Positions 32,063 through 40,692 are shown, numbered from the stretch's first letter. The stretch is DNA of 64,000 nucleotides from Micrococcus lacusdianchii (GCF_023155805.1 NZ_JAKNUW010000012.1:1-64000); one strand, 5' to 3'. Numbers and translations: made by a program. The notes: generated by a model not told the origin, from the sequence alone.

Positions 32063-33073
32063 TCAGCCGCGCTGGCCGGGCTTCGGCGCCCCCTTGCGGG
32101 GGGTGGCCGGCTTGGGCGGGGCGGGCATCGGCTTCGGCACCGGGGTCGGCTTGGGGGCCGCCGCGGGCTTCGGCGCGGAGGTGGGGGCCGCGGTCGGCTC
32201 GGCGGCCGGGGCCTGGGGGGCGGGCGCCGTGGGGGCAGCCGGGATCTTCGGAGCCGCCTGGCGGGGAACCGGCGCGGCCTTCTTCTCCACCGAGGCCGCC
32301 TGCTGCGGCGCCTCGGGGGCCCGCTTCGACTCCGCCGGAGCAGTGGCCCGACGCTCGGCCTCCTCGGCACGCTCGGCCGCGAAGGACCGCAGCTGCTCCG
32401 GGAAGGCATCGCCCACGGAGTTCTTCACCGGCGCGGCGTTGGCCTCGGCCTTGGCCGCCGCAGCGGCCTTGGCCTCTCGCGCGGCCTGGTCGCGGCGGGA
32501 ACCGCCGCCCTTGCGCTCGCGCTGAGGGGCGGTGTCCTTGACCTGGTCCTCGCGGGCGTCGGCCTTGGTGCGCACCGGCCCGATGACCATCACCATGTTG
32601 CGGCCGTCCTGCCGCGGCTGGGATTCGACCGTGCCGAGCTCGGCCACGTCGGCGGCGAACTTCTCGAGCAGGCGGATGCCGAGCTCGGGACGCTGCTGCT
32701 CGCGGCCGCGGAACTGGATGATGGCCTTGACCTTGTCACCCTGGCTCAGGAACTTCATGGCGTGGCCGGTCTTGGTCTCATAGTCGTGCGAGTCGATCTT
32801 CAGGCGGAAGCGGACCTCCTTGAGGACCGTGTTCACCTGCTTCTTGCGCGACTCACGGGCCTTCACGGCCGCCTCGTACTTGAACTTGCCGAAGTCCATG
32901 AGCTTGCACACCGGAGGCTTGGCCGTGGGGGCCACCTCCACGAGGTCCAGATCGGCCTCGCCGGCGAGGCGCAGGGCGTCCTCGATGCGGACGATGCCGA
33001 CCTGCTCGCCGTTCGGGCCGACGAGTCGGACCTCCGGAACGCGAATACGCTCGTTGATGCGGGGATCGCTGAT
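32063..33073 (-). CDS. infC: translation initiation factor IF-3 with long C-terminal tail
   Basis: IF-3 binds the 30S subunit and polices start-codon choice. The N domain ([15 protein letters not shown]) and C domain ([20 protein letters not shown]...[12 protein letters not shown]) fill residues 4-185. A further 150 residues are Ala/Pro/Lys/Glu-rich and probably disordered, making 336 residues against the usual 180-200. The likely start is ATC at 33073: AGGAG lies 7 bases upstream and the protein begins exactly at the conserved [10 protein letters not shown]. Rare start codons are the known basis of IF-3 autoregulation in bacteria. Upstream in-frame ATGs would add unrelated sequence and disrupt the leader hairpin. 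Confidence 0.93.
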   Translation of the reverse strand: MSDPRINERIRVPEVRLVGPNGEQVGIVRIEDALRLAGEADLDLVEVAPTAKPPVCKLMDFGKFKYEAAVKARESRKKQVNTVLKEVRFRLKIDSHDYETKTGHAMKFLSQGDKVKAIIQFRGREQQRPELGIRLLEKFAADVAELGTVESQPRQDGRNMVMVIGPVRTKADAREDQVKDTAPQRERKGGGSRRDQAAREAKAAAAAKAEANAAPVKNSVGDAFPEQLRSFAAERAEEAERRATAPAESKRAPEAPQQAASVEKKAAPVPRQAAPKIPAAPTAPAPQAPAAEPTAAPTSAPKPAAAPKPTPVPKPMPAPPKPATPRKGAPKPGQRG

Positions 33074-33135
33074 GGTGCCACTCCTGTTTGCTGGACGATG
33101 GGGTCCCGCGCGGGCCGGAGCAGCCTCCATGAAGA

Positions 33136-33168
33136 AGGCCTCCCCTGCGTCACGCAGTCGGGAGGCCT
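33136..33168 (-). promoter_or_regulatory. infC leader hairpin, possible attenuator
   Basis: On the minus strand AGGCCTCCC pairs perfectly with GGGAGGCCT, with an inner CTGCG/CGCAG extension, followed at once by TTCTTC. It lies about 63 bases before the infC start. The spacer 33074-33384 holds this element, a second GC-rich inverted repeat near 33200-33235 and no gene. Confidence 0.55.
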
Positions 33169-33384
33169 CGAAACGGTCCCGGGACGGGACCCTTCGCCAT
33201 GGGCGCCGGCTTCGCCGGTGTCGCGAGGACACCGGACGGCCGCCGCTCACGCGGTGACCCGGCAACTCGGCCCGGGGCTGCCGGGCATTCTGCTGACGCG
33301 GGTGGGAGGAGGCCTCCTCTTTCTGTCCCTCCGGATTGCACGACGAGGCGCCGACCGAAAGGGGTCTGTGAGAAGCTTACCACC

Positions 33385-33753
33385 ATGACCGCAGAGAACC
33401 GCCACCCCCACGACGCCCCCGAGGCGCCCCCCCAGATCCGGGAGATCCACGAGGTCCCCGCTGCCGAGGTGATCACCACCACCGCCGTCCACCTGATGAC
33501 CGCTTCCGCCGTGAAGGTCGGCCTGGCAGACGGCCCGGACGCCCGCGAGCTCGTCGACCTGGACGAGGCCCGCAAGCTGATCACGGCCCTCGCCGGCCTC
33601 GTCACGGCGGCGGCACCCGAGATCGGGAGCCAGCACGCCGGGCCGCTGCGCGACGGTCTGCGCTCCCTGCAGCTGGCCTTCCGCGAGGCCTCCCCGTTCC
33701 CGGACGGCCCGGGCAAGGGCCCGGGCGAGAAGTTCACCGGCCCGGTCAACTGA
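33385..33753 (+). CDS. DUF1844-family protein
   Basis: The protein has 122 residues. The core (about 22-105) contains ITTTAVHLMTASAVKVGL and DLDEARKLITALAGLV, the pattern of DUF1844 proteins, which sit next to infC in many actinobacteria, divergently as here. The function is unknown. There is no signal peptide or membrane segment. The N-terminal 20 residues and the Gly/Pro-rich C terminus look disordered. Confidence 0.85.
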   Translation: MTAENRHPHDAPEAPPQIREIHEVPAAEVITTTAVHLMTASAVKVGLADGPDARELVDLDEARKLITALAGLVTAAAPEIGSQHAGPLRDGLRSLQLAFREASPFPDGPGKGPGEKFTGPVN

Positions 33754-33772
33754 CCCGACGGCGTCGGGCAGC

Positions 33773-34210
33773 TCAGCCCTCGGCGTCGGCCTGCCGCAGA
33801 TGGGTGGACGCCGAGCGCGTGAAGACGGCGAGCAGGCCCGCCGTCGACACCGCCAGCAGCCCCACGCCCAGGGGCCCCGCGCCGATGCTGACCAGCCACC
33901 ACCCGAGGACGGCGCCGAACAGCTGGACGGCCACCGCCGCCCCCCGGCTCCAGCCCCGGCCCCGCAGCATCCCCGCCGCGGCGGCGCCGACCCAGGCCGC
34001 CAGGATCAGGTAGATCGCCACCAGGAAGACCCGGGCGCCGAGCGGCAGGCCGCCGGAGCCGAACTGCAGGACCGCGTCCACGGCGAGGAGGAGCAGGGCC
34101 GCCGCCTCGAGCGCGAGCGCACCCGCGGCCACCAGGACGGCGGCGGGCAGGCGACGGCGTGGACGGCGGCCGCGATCCGGGGCGGACGGGCGGACGGGCG
34201 ATGGGGTCAT
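33773..34210 (-). CDS. small integral membrane protein, unknown function
   Basis: The protein has 145 residues with four hydrophobic helices (about 24-46, 57-82, 90-110, 113-128) after an arginine/proline-rich cytoplasmic N terminus. I recognise no named family; similar proteins are common beside whiB/infC regions of Micrococcaceae. It converges with the DUF1844 gene with 19 bases between stops. Confidence 0.75.
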   Translation of the reverse strand: MTPSPVRPSAPDRGRRPRRRLPAAVLVAAGALALEAAALLLLAVDAVLQFGSGGLPLGARVFLVAIYLILAAWVGAAAAGMLRGRGWSRGAAVAVQLFGAVLGWWLVSIGAGPLGVGLLAVSTAGLLAVFTRSASTHLRQADAEG

Positions 34211-34423
34211 GGGCGGCCTTCCGGACGGGTCAGGGGGCGGTCGAGGGGCGGGTCGAGGCCGTCACGGGCACTCGCCGCCGCGGTCACGATGGCCCACGCT
34301 ACGCGGCCGGCCGGAACGCTCCGACTGTGACGAAGGACTCACGCAGGGACCGATGATGTGATCCATTCATCCCTTGTTCACGTTACAAGCGCGTGCGAGG
34401 ATCACTACAGATCAGTTTCACGC

Positions 34424-34451
34424 GGGGACCGTCTCGACCGATGCGGTCCCC
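34424..34451 (+). promoter_or_regulatory. whiB leader hairpin within the 34211-34582 spacer
   Basis: GGGGACCG (34424-34431) pairs perfectly with CGGTCCCC (34444-34451) around a 12-base loop, about 130 bases before the whiB start. Upstream, CTTGT...ACAAG (34373-34389) forms an inverted repeat containing a TTGTTC -35-like element. The stretch also has TGTGATCC near 34358. Nothing coding is supported in this 372-base spacer. Confidence 0.45.
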
Positions 34452-34582
34452 GTTGCATTGTGACCCGGTCGTCCGCATCCCGGGACGGCGGCGCGTCGCG
34501 CGCCCCCGTGCCCGCCGCGGCCGCGACGGCCAGCATCCGGCGGCCCCGAGCCCCGCAACAGACACAGGAAGCGAGCATCACC

Positions 34583-34831
34583 ATGGACTGGCGCAGCAAG
34601 GCCGCCTGCCTCGACAAGGACCCCGAGCTGTTCTTCCCGGTGGGCAACACCGGCCCCGCCCTCCTCCAGATCGAGGAGGCCAAGGCGGTGTGCCGTACGT
34701 GCGAGGTGATGGACACGTGCCTCAAGTGGGCCATGGAGTCCGGCCAGGACTCCGGCGTGTGGGGCGGCATGAGTGAGGACGAGCGCCGCGCCATGAAGCG
34801 CCGCGCCGCGCGCGCCCGGCGCTCCGCCTGA
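34583..34831 (+). CDS. whiB1: WhiB-family iron-sulfur transcription regulator (WhiB1-like)
   Basis: The protein has 82 residues. The four cluster cysteines are C9, C37, C40 and C46; the GVWGG turn is at 58-62 and the basic DNA-binding tail is KRRAARARR. WhiB1-type proteins hold a nitric-oxide-sensitive 4Fe-4S cluster and bind sigma-A region 4. Length, spacing and the following PdtaS-like kinase gene match the WhiB1 locus of other actinobacteria. The long untranslated leader suggests extra control. Confidence 0.92.
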   Translation: MDWRSKAACLDKDPELFFPVGNTGPALLQIEEAKAVCRTCEVMDTCLKWAMESGQDSGVWGGMSEDERRAMKRRAARARRSA

Positions 34832-34854
34832 CCTGTCCCTCCCCTCCGCGCTCC

Positions 34855-36357
34855 TCACTCCACCGGGATCCGCACCGACGCCCGCGTGCCGCCGTCGGAC
34901 AGCCGCCGCCAGCGCAGGGTGCCGTGCAGGTCCCCGGTGACCAGGGTCTGCACGATCCTCAGCCCCAGCCCCGAGGGGGACGGCGCGGGCACGAACTCCT
35001 CGCCGTCGTCCTCCGGGCCGCCGATCCCATCCGTCACCGAGAGCACCAGGACGTCCCCCGCGGGGGTGCGCTCGCGGTGTGCCCGCAGGGCGACCCGCCC
35101 GCCCTCCGGACCGGTGCCGTGCTCCACCGCGTTCGTGGCGAGCTCGTTGACCGCGAGCGCGAGCGAGGTGACCACGTGCGAGGGCAGGGCCCCGAACTCG
35201 GCCTCCACCACGGACTCGAGCGGGCGGCCGTCCCCGGCCACTTCCACGGCCAGACGGAACTGCCGCGCCATGAGCGCGTCCACGGAGACCTCGGAGTCGA
35301 GCTGCTCACTGAGCGTCTGGTGCACGAGGGCGATCGTGTCCACCCGTTGCATGGCCTGCCGCAGGGCCCGCTGGGTCTCCGGAGAACCGGTACGGCGCGC
35401 CTGCATGCGCAGCAGGGAACCCACCGTCTGCAGATTGTTCTTCACCCGGTGGTGGATCTCGCGGATGGTGGCGTCCTTGCTCATCAGCCGCTGCTCCTGT
35501 CGACGCAGCTCGGTGACGTCCCGGAGGAGCATGAGCGCGCCGCGCCACCCCGCGGCGCCCCGGAGGGGCACACAGCGGACGGTGAGCGTGGCCCCGTGGG
35601 CCTGGACCTCGGCCCGTCCGGCGCGCTGACCGCTGAGCACCGCCCAGGAGCCCTCCTCGACGGGACGGCGCACGGCGTCGGCGCCGGCGAGCAGCTCCGT
35701 GAGGGAGTGCCCGGGCACGGTCGCGTTCACCCCGAGGCGCCGCAGCGCGGAGACGGCGTTCGGGCTCGTGAACCGCGCGGCCGAGTCGGGACCCAGGATC
35801 ACGAGGCCGTCCCCCACGCGCGGGGTGCCGCCGATCCAGTAGGCCGGAGGGTCGTGGGGGTCGGGCCACCGGCCGTGCTGGACCATGTCCAGGATGGTGC
35901 CGGCCGAGGCGAGGTAGTTCTCCTCGATCGCCGAGCGTGCCGGCCGCGAGTGGGGGTCTTCGTGGGCGCTGACGACGCCGACCACGCGCCCCGCCCGCAC
36001 GACCGGCCACAGCCGCACCTGGAAGGACGCGCCCGGCTCCACGAGTGGGCCCGCGCCGTCCGCGGGCGGCCCCGCGCGCCACACCCGGTCCAGCAGGGCG
36101 CGCAGGTCGGCTCGAGCCCGAGAGCCCACGATGTCGCGGTGGAACAGGGTGGGAGCGGTGAAGGGGCGCACCTGTGCCATCGCGATGTGACCGCCGCCCG
36201 CGTGGGAGGCGGGCGCGGGGTGCCAGAGAACGAGGTCCGCCAGGGCGAGATCCGCCACCAGCTGCCAGTCCCCCACCAGCATCTGCAGCCAGGCCCGGTC
36301 CTCGGGCGCCAGGTCCGGGTGGGTGCTCAGGGGGTCCGACGCGAAGGTGCTGGCCAT
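34855..36357 (-). CDS. pdtaS: PdtaS-like soluble sensor histidine kinase
   Basis: The protein has 500 residues with no membrane segments. It has an N-terminal GAF-like domain (about 25-145), a PAS-like domain (about 175-285) and the HisKA_2 dimerisation domain with phosphoacceptor motif HHRVKNNLQT near residue 305. The HATPase domain (about 385-498) carries ELATNAVEHG and GLGLRIVQTL. In mycobacteria PdtaS signals to PdtaR, an ANTAR RNA-binding antiterminator; that partner is not in the window. The ATG at 36357 is 6 bases from TAGGGT (36364-36369), so it is probably leaderless, although the upstream cpaE-like gene overlaps the start by about 30 bases. Confidence 0.9.
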   Translation of the reverse strand: MASTFASDPLSTHPDLAPEDRAWLQMLVGDWQLVADLALADLVLWHPAPASHAGGGHIAMAQVRPFTAPTLFHRDIVGSRARADLRALLDRVWRAGPPADGAGPLVEPGASFQVRLWPVVRAGRVVGVVSAHEDPHSRPARSAIEENYLASAGTILDMVQHGRWPDPHDPPAYWIGGTPRVGDGLVILGPDSAARFTSPNAVSALRRLGVNATVPGHSLTELLAGADAVRRPVEEGSWAVLSGQRAGRAEVQAHGATLTVRCVPLRGAAGWRGALMLLRDVTELRRQEQRLMSKDATIREIHHRVKNNLQTVGSLLRMQARRTGSPETQRALRQAMQRVDTIALVHQTLSEQLDSEVSVDALMARQFRLAVEVAGDGRPLESVVEAEFGALPSHVVTSLALAVNELATNAVEHGTGPEGGRVALRAHRERTPAGDVLVLSVTDGIGGPEDDGEEFVPAPSPSGLGLRIVQTLVTGDLHGTLRWRRLSDGGTRASVRIPVE

Positions 36358-37961
36358 GGGATCACCCTACGGCGCGGCTCGCGGCCACCGGCGCGCGGTC
36401 GCCCGGCGCGGCCCTGGGCTCCCGCGCTCGCCCTCGCGGCGACCTCGGGGTCCCGCAGCGCCAGCTCCCGCAGCGCGCGGCGCAGCGGACCGGACGGCGC
36501 GGCCTCGGCGAGCACCTGACCGCCGAACAGGGCACGGTCCGCCGCCTGCGGATCCCACGGCAGCTGGGCCACGAGCGGCAGGTCCGGTCCGTACCGAGCC
36601 CACACGCCGGCCACCTGGGCCTGCGGCGAGATCCCGGAGGCCTGGGGCCGCACACGGTTCATCACGACCTCGACCCGTTCCGTCGGAACCTCCTCCGGGA
36701 GCGTCTCGAGAGCACGCAGCAGACGCGGCAGGGAGACCGCGTCCGCCCCGCCCACGGCCACCACGCGGTCCGCGAGGGACAGCGCCAGCACGGCGGCGCC
36801 GTTGCGCTGCGGGGCCGGGACGTCGAAGGAGAGCTCCTCGTCCTGTTCCAGGTTGAAGCCCACGTCCACCACCACACGGTCCCACCCGTGCCGCGCCTCC
36901 GTGAGGACATGACGCAGCGCGGACGGGCGCAGCTCAGGCCACCGCTCGGGACGGGTCAGCCCGGTGAGCACGTCGAGCCGCCCGCCGGCCACCCGCACGC
37001 CCACCGCGGCGTCCACGAGGTCCTCGGTGGAGAGCGGACCGCGGTCCGCCCGGTGGGCGGCGCGCGCGACGCCCGCGGTCTCCTCCGTGAGACCCAGGTG
37101 CACGCCGACCGCCGGCCCGTAGGTGTCCAGGTCGACCACGAGCGTGCGCAGCCCGGACACCGCGTACTCGGCCGCCAGGTTCACGGCGACCGTGGTACGT
37201 CCTGGAGCACCGGTGGGCCCCCACACGACCACCAGGGCCGTCCCCGGGCGGACCGGCCTGCCGTGCTCCCCCGCGGCTCCGTCTCCCGGGTCGTCGTCCG
37301 GGGCGGGGACGCGCTCCTCCGCACGGTCGGTCGGGCGATCCGCGATGTCCGGCTCCGCTCCGCCCGGCAGGACCGGATCGGCGGGGTCGGCGAACAGCCC
37401 GGCCAGCTGCTCGTCCGTGACGACCGCGACGCCGGTGTCCTCGCCGGCGTCGAATGCCTCCCCCGAGAGGCCCGGGGCGGCCGGCGGACGCCCCGACGCA
37501 CGGTCCGGGTCGGGGCCGGGCGCGTCCGAGGGTGCCCCGGACTCGGCGGGCACCTCCGCGGGGTCTCGGTCCTCAGGATCGACGGGCATGCCTGCGGTCC
37601 GGCCGGTGTGGGCCGCCCGGACCGCCTCCTGGACCGCGGCGGCCAGCGCGAGGGGCTCGACGTCCACCCGCAGGCATGGCACGCCCAGGGCGCGCAGCCG
37701 CTCCCGATCCTCGCGCACCTCGCTCATCGCCGAGACCCCCACGGGGCGGGGGGCACGGGCCATCTCCTCCAGCACACCGCGGCCCAGCTGGTCCGCCCCC
37801 TGCGCGACGAGCACCGCGTCCACGAGGCCGGAGCGGGCCACCGCGATCAGCTCGGCCAGGTCCGCCGCCCGCCGCACCACGGTGATCTCCGCCTGCGCGC
37901 GCTCGAGGGCGCCGACCAGGTCGGACCCCTCGGGAACCACGACCGCGAGCGAGACGCGCAC
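36327..37961 (-). CDS. CpaE-like MinD/ParA-superfamily ATPase
   Basis: The protein has 544 residues. An N-terminal receiver-like domain (about 1-115) leads to a long acidic Pro/Asp-rich linker (about 120-240) and a C-terminal P-loop domain. The Walker A is GPTGAPGRTT near 255, with the usual GKT lysine replaced by Arg and no signature lysine, as in other divergent CpaE proteins. DVGFN and VVMNRV follow as in MinD folds. CpaE localises Tad/Flp pilus machinery. The start is GTG at 37961, 2 bases after the SAF gene. The stop overlaps the kinase start by 31 bases. Confidence 0.8.
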   Translation of the reverse strand: MRVSLAVVVPEGSDLVGALERAQAEITVVRRAADLAELIAVARSGLVDAVLVAQGADQLGRGVLEEMARAPRPVGVSAMSEVREDRERLRALGVPCLRVDVEPLALAAAVQEAVRAAHTGRTAGMPVDPEDRDPAEVPAESGAPSDAPGPDPDRASGRPPAAPGLSGEAFDAGEDTGVAVVTDEQLAGLFADPADPVLPGGAEPDIADRPTDRAEERVPAPDDDPGDGAAGEHGRPVRPGTALVVVWGPTGAPGRTTVAVNLAAEYAVSGLRTLVVDLDTYGPAVGVHLGLTEETAGVARAAHRADRGPLSTEDLVDAAVGVRVAGGRLDVLTGLTRPERWPELRPSALRHVLTEARHGWDRVVVDVGFNLEQDEELSFDVPAPQRNGAAVLALSLADRVVAVGGADAVSLPRLLRALETLPEEVPTERVEVVMNRVRPQASGISPQAQVAGVWARYGPDLPLVAQLPWDPQAADRALFGGQVLAEAAPSGPLRRALRELALRDPEVAARASAGAQGRAGRPRAGGREPRRRVIPWPAPSRRTP

Positions 37962-37963
37962 GC

Positions 37964-38611
37964 TCAGCCCTCCCCGAGGGCGGGCACCACGGTGATCCGC
38001 GCGTCGGACGTCTTGGCGTCGAGCAGCCGCGGCAGCAGCTCCTCGTCCGCCATGAGCTGCAGGCGCGTGGTGGCCGTGCCGCCGAGGCCCCCCGCGTCCT
38101 CTGAGCGCTCGGCGATCTCCACGCCGGCGGCCAGCCGCTCGGGGGGCTGGTGGCCGCGCCCGTCCTTCTTCGGCGCGGCCGCCCACACGTCCACCCGGTC
38201 CCCGACGCCCACGCCTGTGGGCAGGGGCTCGGCCAGGGCCACCCCCACGGGACGGCGGCGCGCCGGATCGGCGGGCGCCATCACGCCGGCGGGGACGAGC
38301 TCTCCCCGCCGCACGACGGCCCCCACCACCTGCCCGGCCGGGGCGGGATGATCCGCGGTCAGGTACAGACCGGCGGCGTCTCCCAGCTGAGCCTCGGCGG
38401 GCACGAAGGCCGCGGCGTCCACGGGGGTGCCGGGCGCAAGGTCGCGGGCGGCCACCCAGTACGTCTGCGTGCGCTGTGCCGCGGCGAGCAGGGCGACGAC
38501 GCCCGCCACCGAGGCGAGCACGAGCACGAGTCCCACCAGCAGGCGGGGATCGCGCCAGCGCGGGCGGCGCAGGCGGGCACCCTCGGCGGGCGCGGCGCGG
38601 TCGACGGTCAT
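37964..38611 (-). CDS. SAF-domain membrane protein (CpaB/RcpC-like)
   Basis: The protein has 215 residues. One membrane anchor (about 24-45, LLVGLVLVLASVAGVVALLA) is followed by a SAF domain (about 52-115, VAARDLAPGTPVDAAAF and AVVRRGELV) and a second beta-rich half ending at PALGEG. This is the architecture of CpaB/RcpC, periplasm-facing pilus assembly proteins. It is the first of a pair with the cpaE-like gene. The ATG at 38611 has GGGGGAG upstream. Confidence 0.82.
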   Translation of the reverse strand: MTVDRAAPAEGARLRRPRWRDPRLLVGLVLVLASVAGVVALLAAAQRTQTYWVAARDLAPGTPVDAAAFVPAEAQLGDAAGLYLTADHPAPAGQVVGAVVRRGELVPAGVMAPADPARRRPVGVALAEPLPTGVGVGDRVDVWAAAPKKDGRGHQPPERLAAGVEIAERSEDAGGLGGTATTRLQLMADEELLPRLLDAKTSDARITVVPALGEG

Positions 38612-38834
38612 GGTGGGCTCCCCCTTCGCACGGGCCCGTCGCCGGGCCGCGCGGGCCGGACGCCCTGTCAGCGCCGCGCCCCCGCGCATGCCCCACAGTA
38701 GCCATCCGTGACGCCCTCGGCGGGCATCAGCGCCCCAGGTGTGGAAAAGTGTCCCAGGTCCGTCCGGCGGACGCTTCAATGGGGGTGCGGACGATCCCGT
38801 CCGCACCGTCTCGTCACCATCTCCGGGAGGATCC

Positions 38835-39062
38835 GTGCAGCGCTTTCTGACCCTGACCGACGTCGCCGAGGTCCTGAACGTGTCCGTGAGCCAGGTCCGG
38901 GCGCTGGTGCGCACGGGGGACCTGCAGGCCATCCAGGTCGGCGGGCGGGGCCAGTGGCGGATCGAGGAGTCCTGGCTGGACGAGTTCGTGGAACGTCAGC
39001 GCGCCGTCACGCGTGAGCGCGTGGAGCAGTGGACCCGAGAGGACGTCGGCGCCGACCGCTGA
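38835..39062 (+). CDS. excisionase-family helix-turn-helix DNA-binding protein
   Basis: The protein has 75 residues. The winged helix-turn-helix at residues 4-52 (LTLTDVAEVLNVSVSQVRAL, wing QVGGRGQWRIEESWLDEF) is of the MerR-like excisionase type (HTH_17). Such chromosomal proteins are small regulators rather than phage excisionases; no integrase is near. The start is GTG at 38835 with GGGAGG 4 bases upstream. It is divergent from the SAF/cpaE-like genes and could control them. Confidence 0.85.
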   Translation: MQRFLTLTDVAEVLNVSVSQVRALVRTGDLQAIQVGGRGQWRIEESWLDEFVERQRAVTRERVEQWTREDVGADR

Positions 39063-39074
39063 CCCGGGGGCATC

Positions 39075-39635
39075 TCACGCGCCGCCGGCGTCCGCGACGA
39101 GGCCGAGAGCGGAGAACGGCACGGTGAGGCGGCCACGGACCGCCGACCGCCGACGGCCCTCGTCCCGCGGATGACGCGCGACGTCGAGGTGGTCCGCTCC
39201 GACGCGGTCCACCGTGCCCTCAGCCACCGTCGCACCGGTCAGGGACACCAGCCGGACCGCCGCTCGCGCCCGCGCCAGGCGGCGGAGGGCGGCCGCGAAA
39301 GGCACCCGAGCGGAGGGCCGGTCCGAGGCCTCGGTGGCCGACCCCAGGTCCCCCTCGACGGCCGCGAGGGAGGCGAGCGGGACCACGAGTCCGTCGCCCG
39401 CCTCGGTCATGCCGCCGATCCACCCCTCGCCCACCGACTCGAGGAGCACGTCCCGGTGCTCCCCCCAGATCAGGTGCAGGCGCGTCGGCCGACCGATCCC
39501 GCCCCGGAGCCGGTCGGCCAGGCCCAGCCGCGACCACTCCCCCCGTGTCAGCTCCGCCGCCTCGGCCACGAGTGCCCGGCGATCGAGCTCCGCCCACTGG
39601 GCCTCCAGGTCGTCGAAGAGTCCATCCCATCGCAT
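39075..39635 (-). CDS. conserved hypothetical protein
   Basis: The protein has 186 residues and is not recognised as a named family. The N-terminal MRWDGLFDDLEAQW is characteristic of an actinobacterial hypothetical group. It shows beta-rich segments (LHLIWGEHRDVLLESVGEGWIGG, then RLVSLTGATVAEGTVDRVGADHLDV) that could form an Sm- or SH3-like barrel. There is no signal peptide or membrane helix. The ATG at 39635 follows TAGGCT (39642-39647) by 6 bases; a GTG two codons earlier would overlap the expected transcript start. It converges with the HTH gene. Confidence 0.7.
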   Translation of the reverse strand: MRWDGLFDDLEAQWAELDRRALVAEAAELTRGEWSRLGLADRLRGGIGRPTRLHLIWGEHRDVLLESVGEGWIGGMTEAGDGLVVPLASLAAVEGDLGSATEASDRPSARVPFAAALRRLARARAAVRLVSLTGATVAEGTVDRVGADHLDVARHPRDEGRRRSAVRGRLTVPFSALGLVADAGGA

Positions 39636-39685
39636 GTGCACAGCCTAGGGCGCGTCCCGTGCAGAACTCCCCGATCGCGTAACTT

Positions 39686-39716
39686 CATCAAAACGCATCA
39701 AAAGGCACCATTGACA
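39686..39716 (+). promoter_or_regulatory. tandem CATCAAAA repeat and TTGACA box before the LysM gene
   Basis: CATCAAAA occurs at 39686-39693 and again at 39696-39703, a 10-base period. TTGACA follows at 39711-39716. A -10 is poor (TTCACT at 39735-39740). This is one of the few AT-rich patches in the region and may be an activator or repressor site. Confidence 0.4.
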
Positions 39717-39799
39717 ACGAGACGAGCCTTCCGCTTCACTGGGCAGGACACCATTCCAGGGCGGCTCAGGAGCCGTCCGGACGACGATCGGAGGGGATC

Positions 39800-40579
39800 A
39801 TGTCCGCAGCCACGTCACACCCGCAGTCCCGGCCAGACCGGGCGACGTCGCCCGACCTCGCCGCAGCCGCCCTGCTCGCCGTGGCGGGCCCGGCACTCTT
39901 GGCCGCGTCCACGAGCCTGTCCCGGAGCGCTCCCACCACCCCGGAGGCCGTCGTACTGCGACTCCTGGCCCTGCTGGCGGGGATCGCCGGACTGCTCCTC
40001 CTGGCCTGGTGGGCCGTGGGCCTGCTCGGCCTCGTGCTCCAGGCGGCGGGGCGACGGACCGGGCGGACGGGATGGGAGCGTATCGGCCTGCGGCTGACCC
40101 CGCGCATGCTGCAGCGGGTCGGGGCCGCCGTGCTCGGCGCTCACCTGATCGCGGCGCCGGCGGCCCTCGCCGACACCGGGCCCCTCCGGCACGGCCCGAT
40201 CGACGCGTCCTGGTCCGCCGCCGCTGCGGCCACCCCGGTGGACGCCGCGGACCGTGCGGGAGCGCACCGCCCGCCCAGTGCGGCGTGGACGCCGCGATCC
40301 CCCCAGACGCCGCCCCCCGGCGCGGCCCCGACCGGCCGCCCCACCGCGGAGCGCCCCACCGTGACGGTCCGCTCCGGCGACTGCCTCTGGGACATCGCCG
40401 CACGAGAGCTCGGACCCGACGCCACGCCACGGGAGGTGGACCGCCGGTGGCGGGACTGGCACCGCGAGAACGCGGACGCGATCGGTCCGGACCCGCACCT
40501 GCTCCTGCCCGGCACCGTCCTCACGGCGCCCGTCTTCTCCCCGCATGACGTGCCCGACTCCGGGCCCACGGCCCCATGA
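39800..40579 (+). CDS. membrane protein with C-terminal LysM domain
   Basis: The protein has 259 residues. Hydrophobic segments lie at about 20-36, 50-80 and 105-122 (the last ending AAPAALAD). A Pro/Ala-rich linker (about 125-185) and a LysM-like domain (about 188-243, VTVRSGDCLWDIAARELG ... LLLPGTVL) follow. LysM binds peptidoglycan, so the C terminus is probably outside the membrane. It lies upstream of the Rv3235-like gene, whose possible longer start overlaps its stop. The catalytic or structural role is unknown. Confidence 0.8.
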   Translation: MSAATSHPQSRPDRATSPDLAAAALLAVAGPALLAASTSLSRSAPTTPEAVVLRLLALLAGIAGLLLLAWWAVGLLGLVLQAAGRRTGRTGWERIGLRLTPRMLQRVGAAVLGAHLIAAPAALADTGPLRHGPIDASWSAAAAATPVDAADRAGAHRPPSAAWTPRSPQTPPPGAAPTGRPTAERPTVTVRSGDCLWDIAARELGPDATPREVDRRWRDWHRENADAIGPDPHLLLPGTVLTAPVFSPHDVPDSGPTAP

Positions 40580-40692
40580 GCCCCGCCCCACGGGTCGCCG
40601 GGGCATCCCCCACCGGCGCTCACCCGCACGCCGACCCCGTCGCCGTCTCCCCCGCATCGCCCGCTTCCCACGCACACCACCAGGAGGACGCC

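Noticed and set aside
38835-39062. Phage or integrative-element excisionase
   Set aside because: The fold is excisionase-like, but there is no integrase, attachment repeat or composition shift nearby, so it is treated as a chromosomal regulator.
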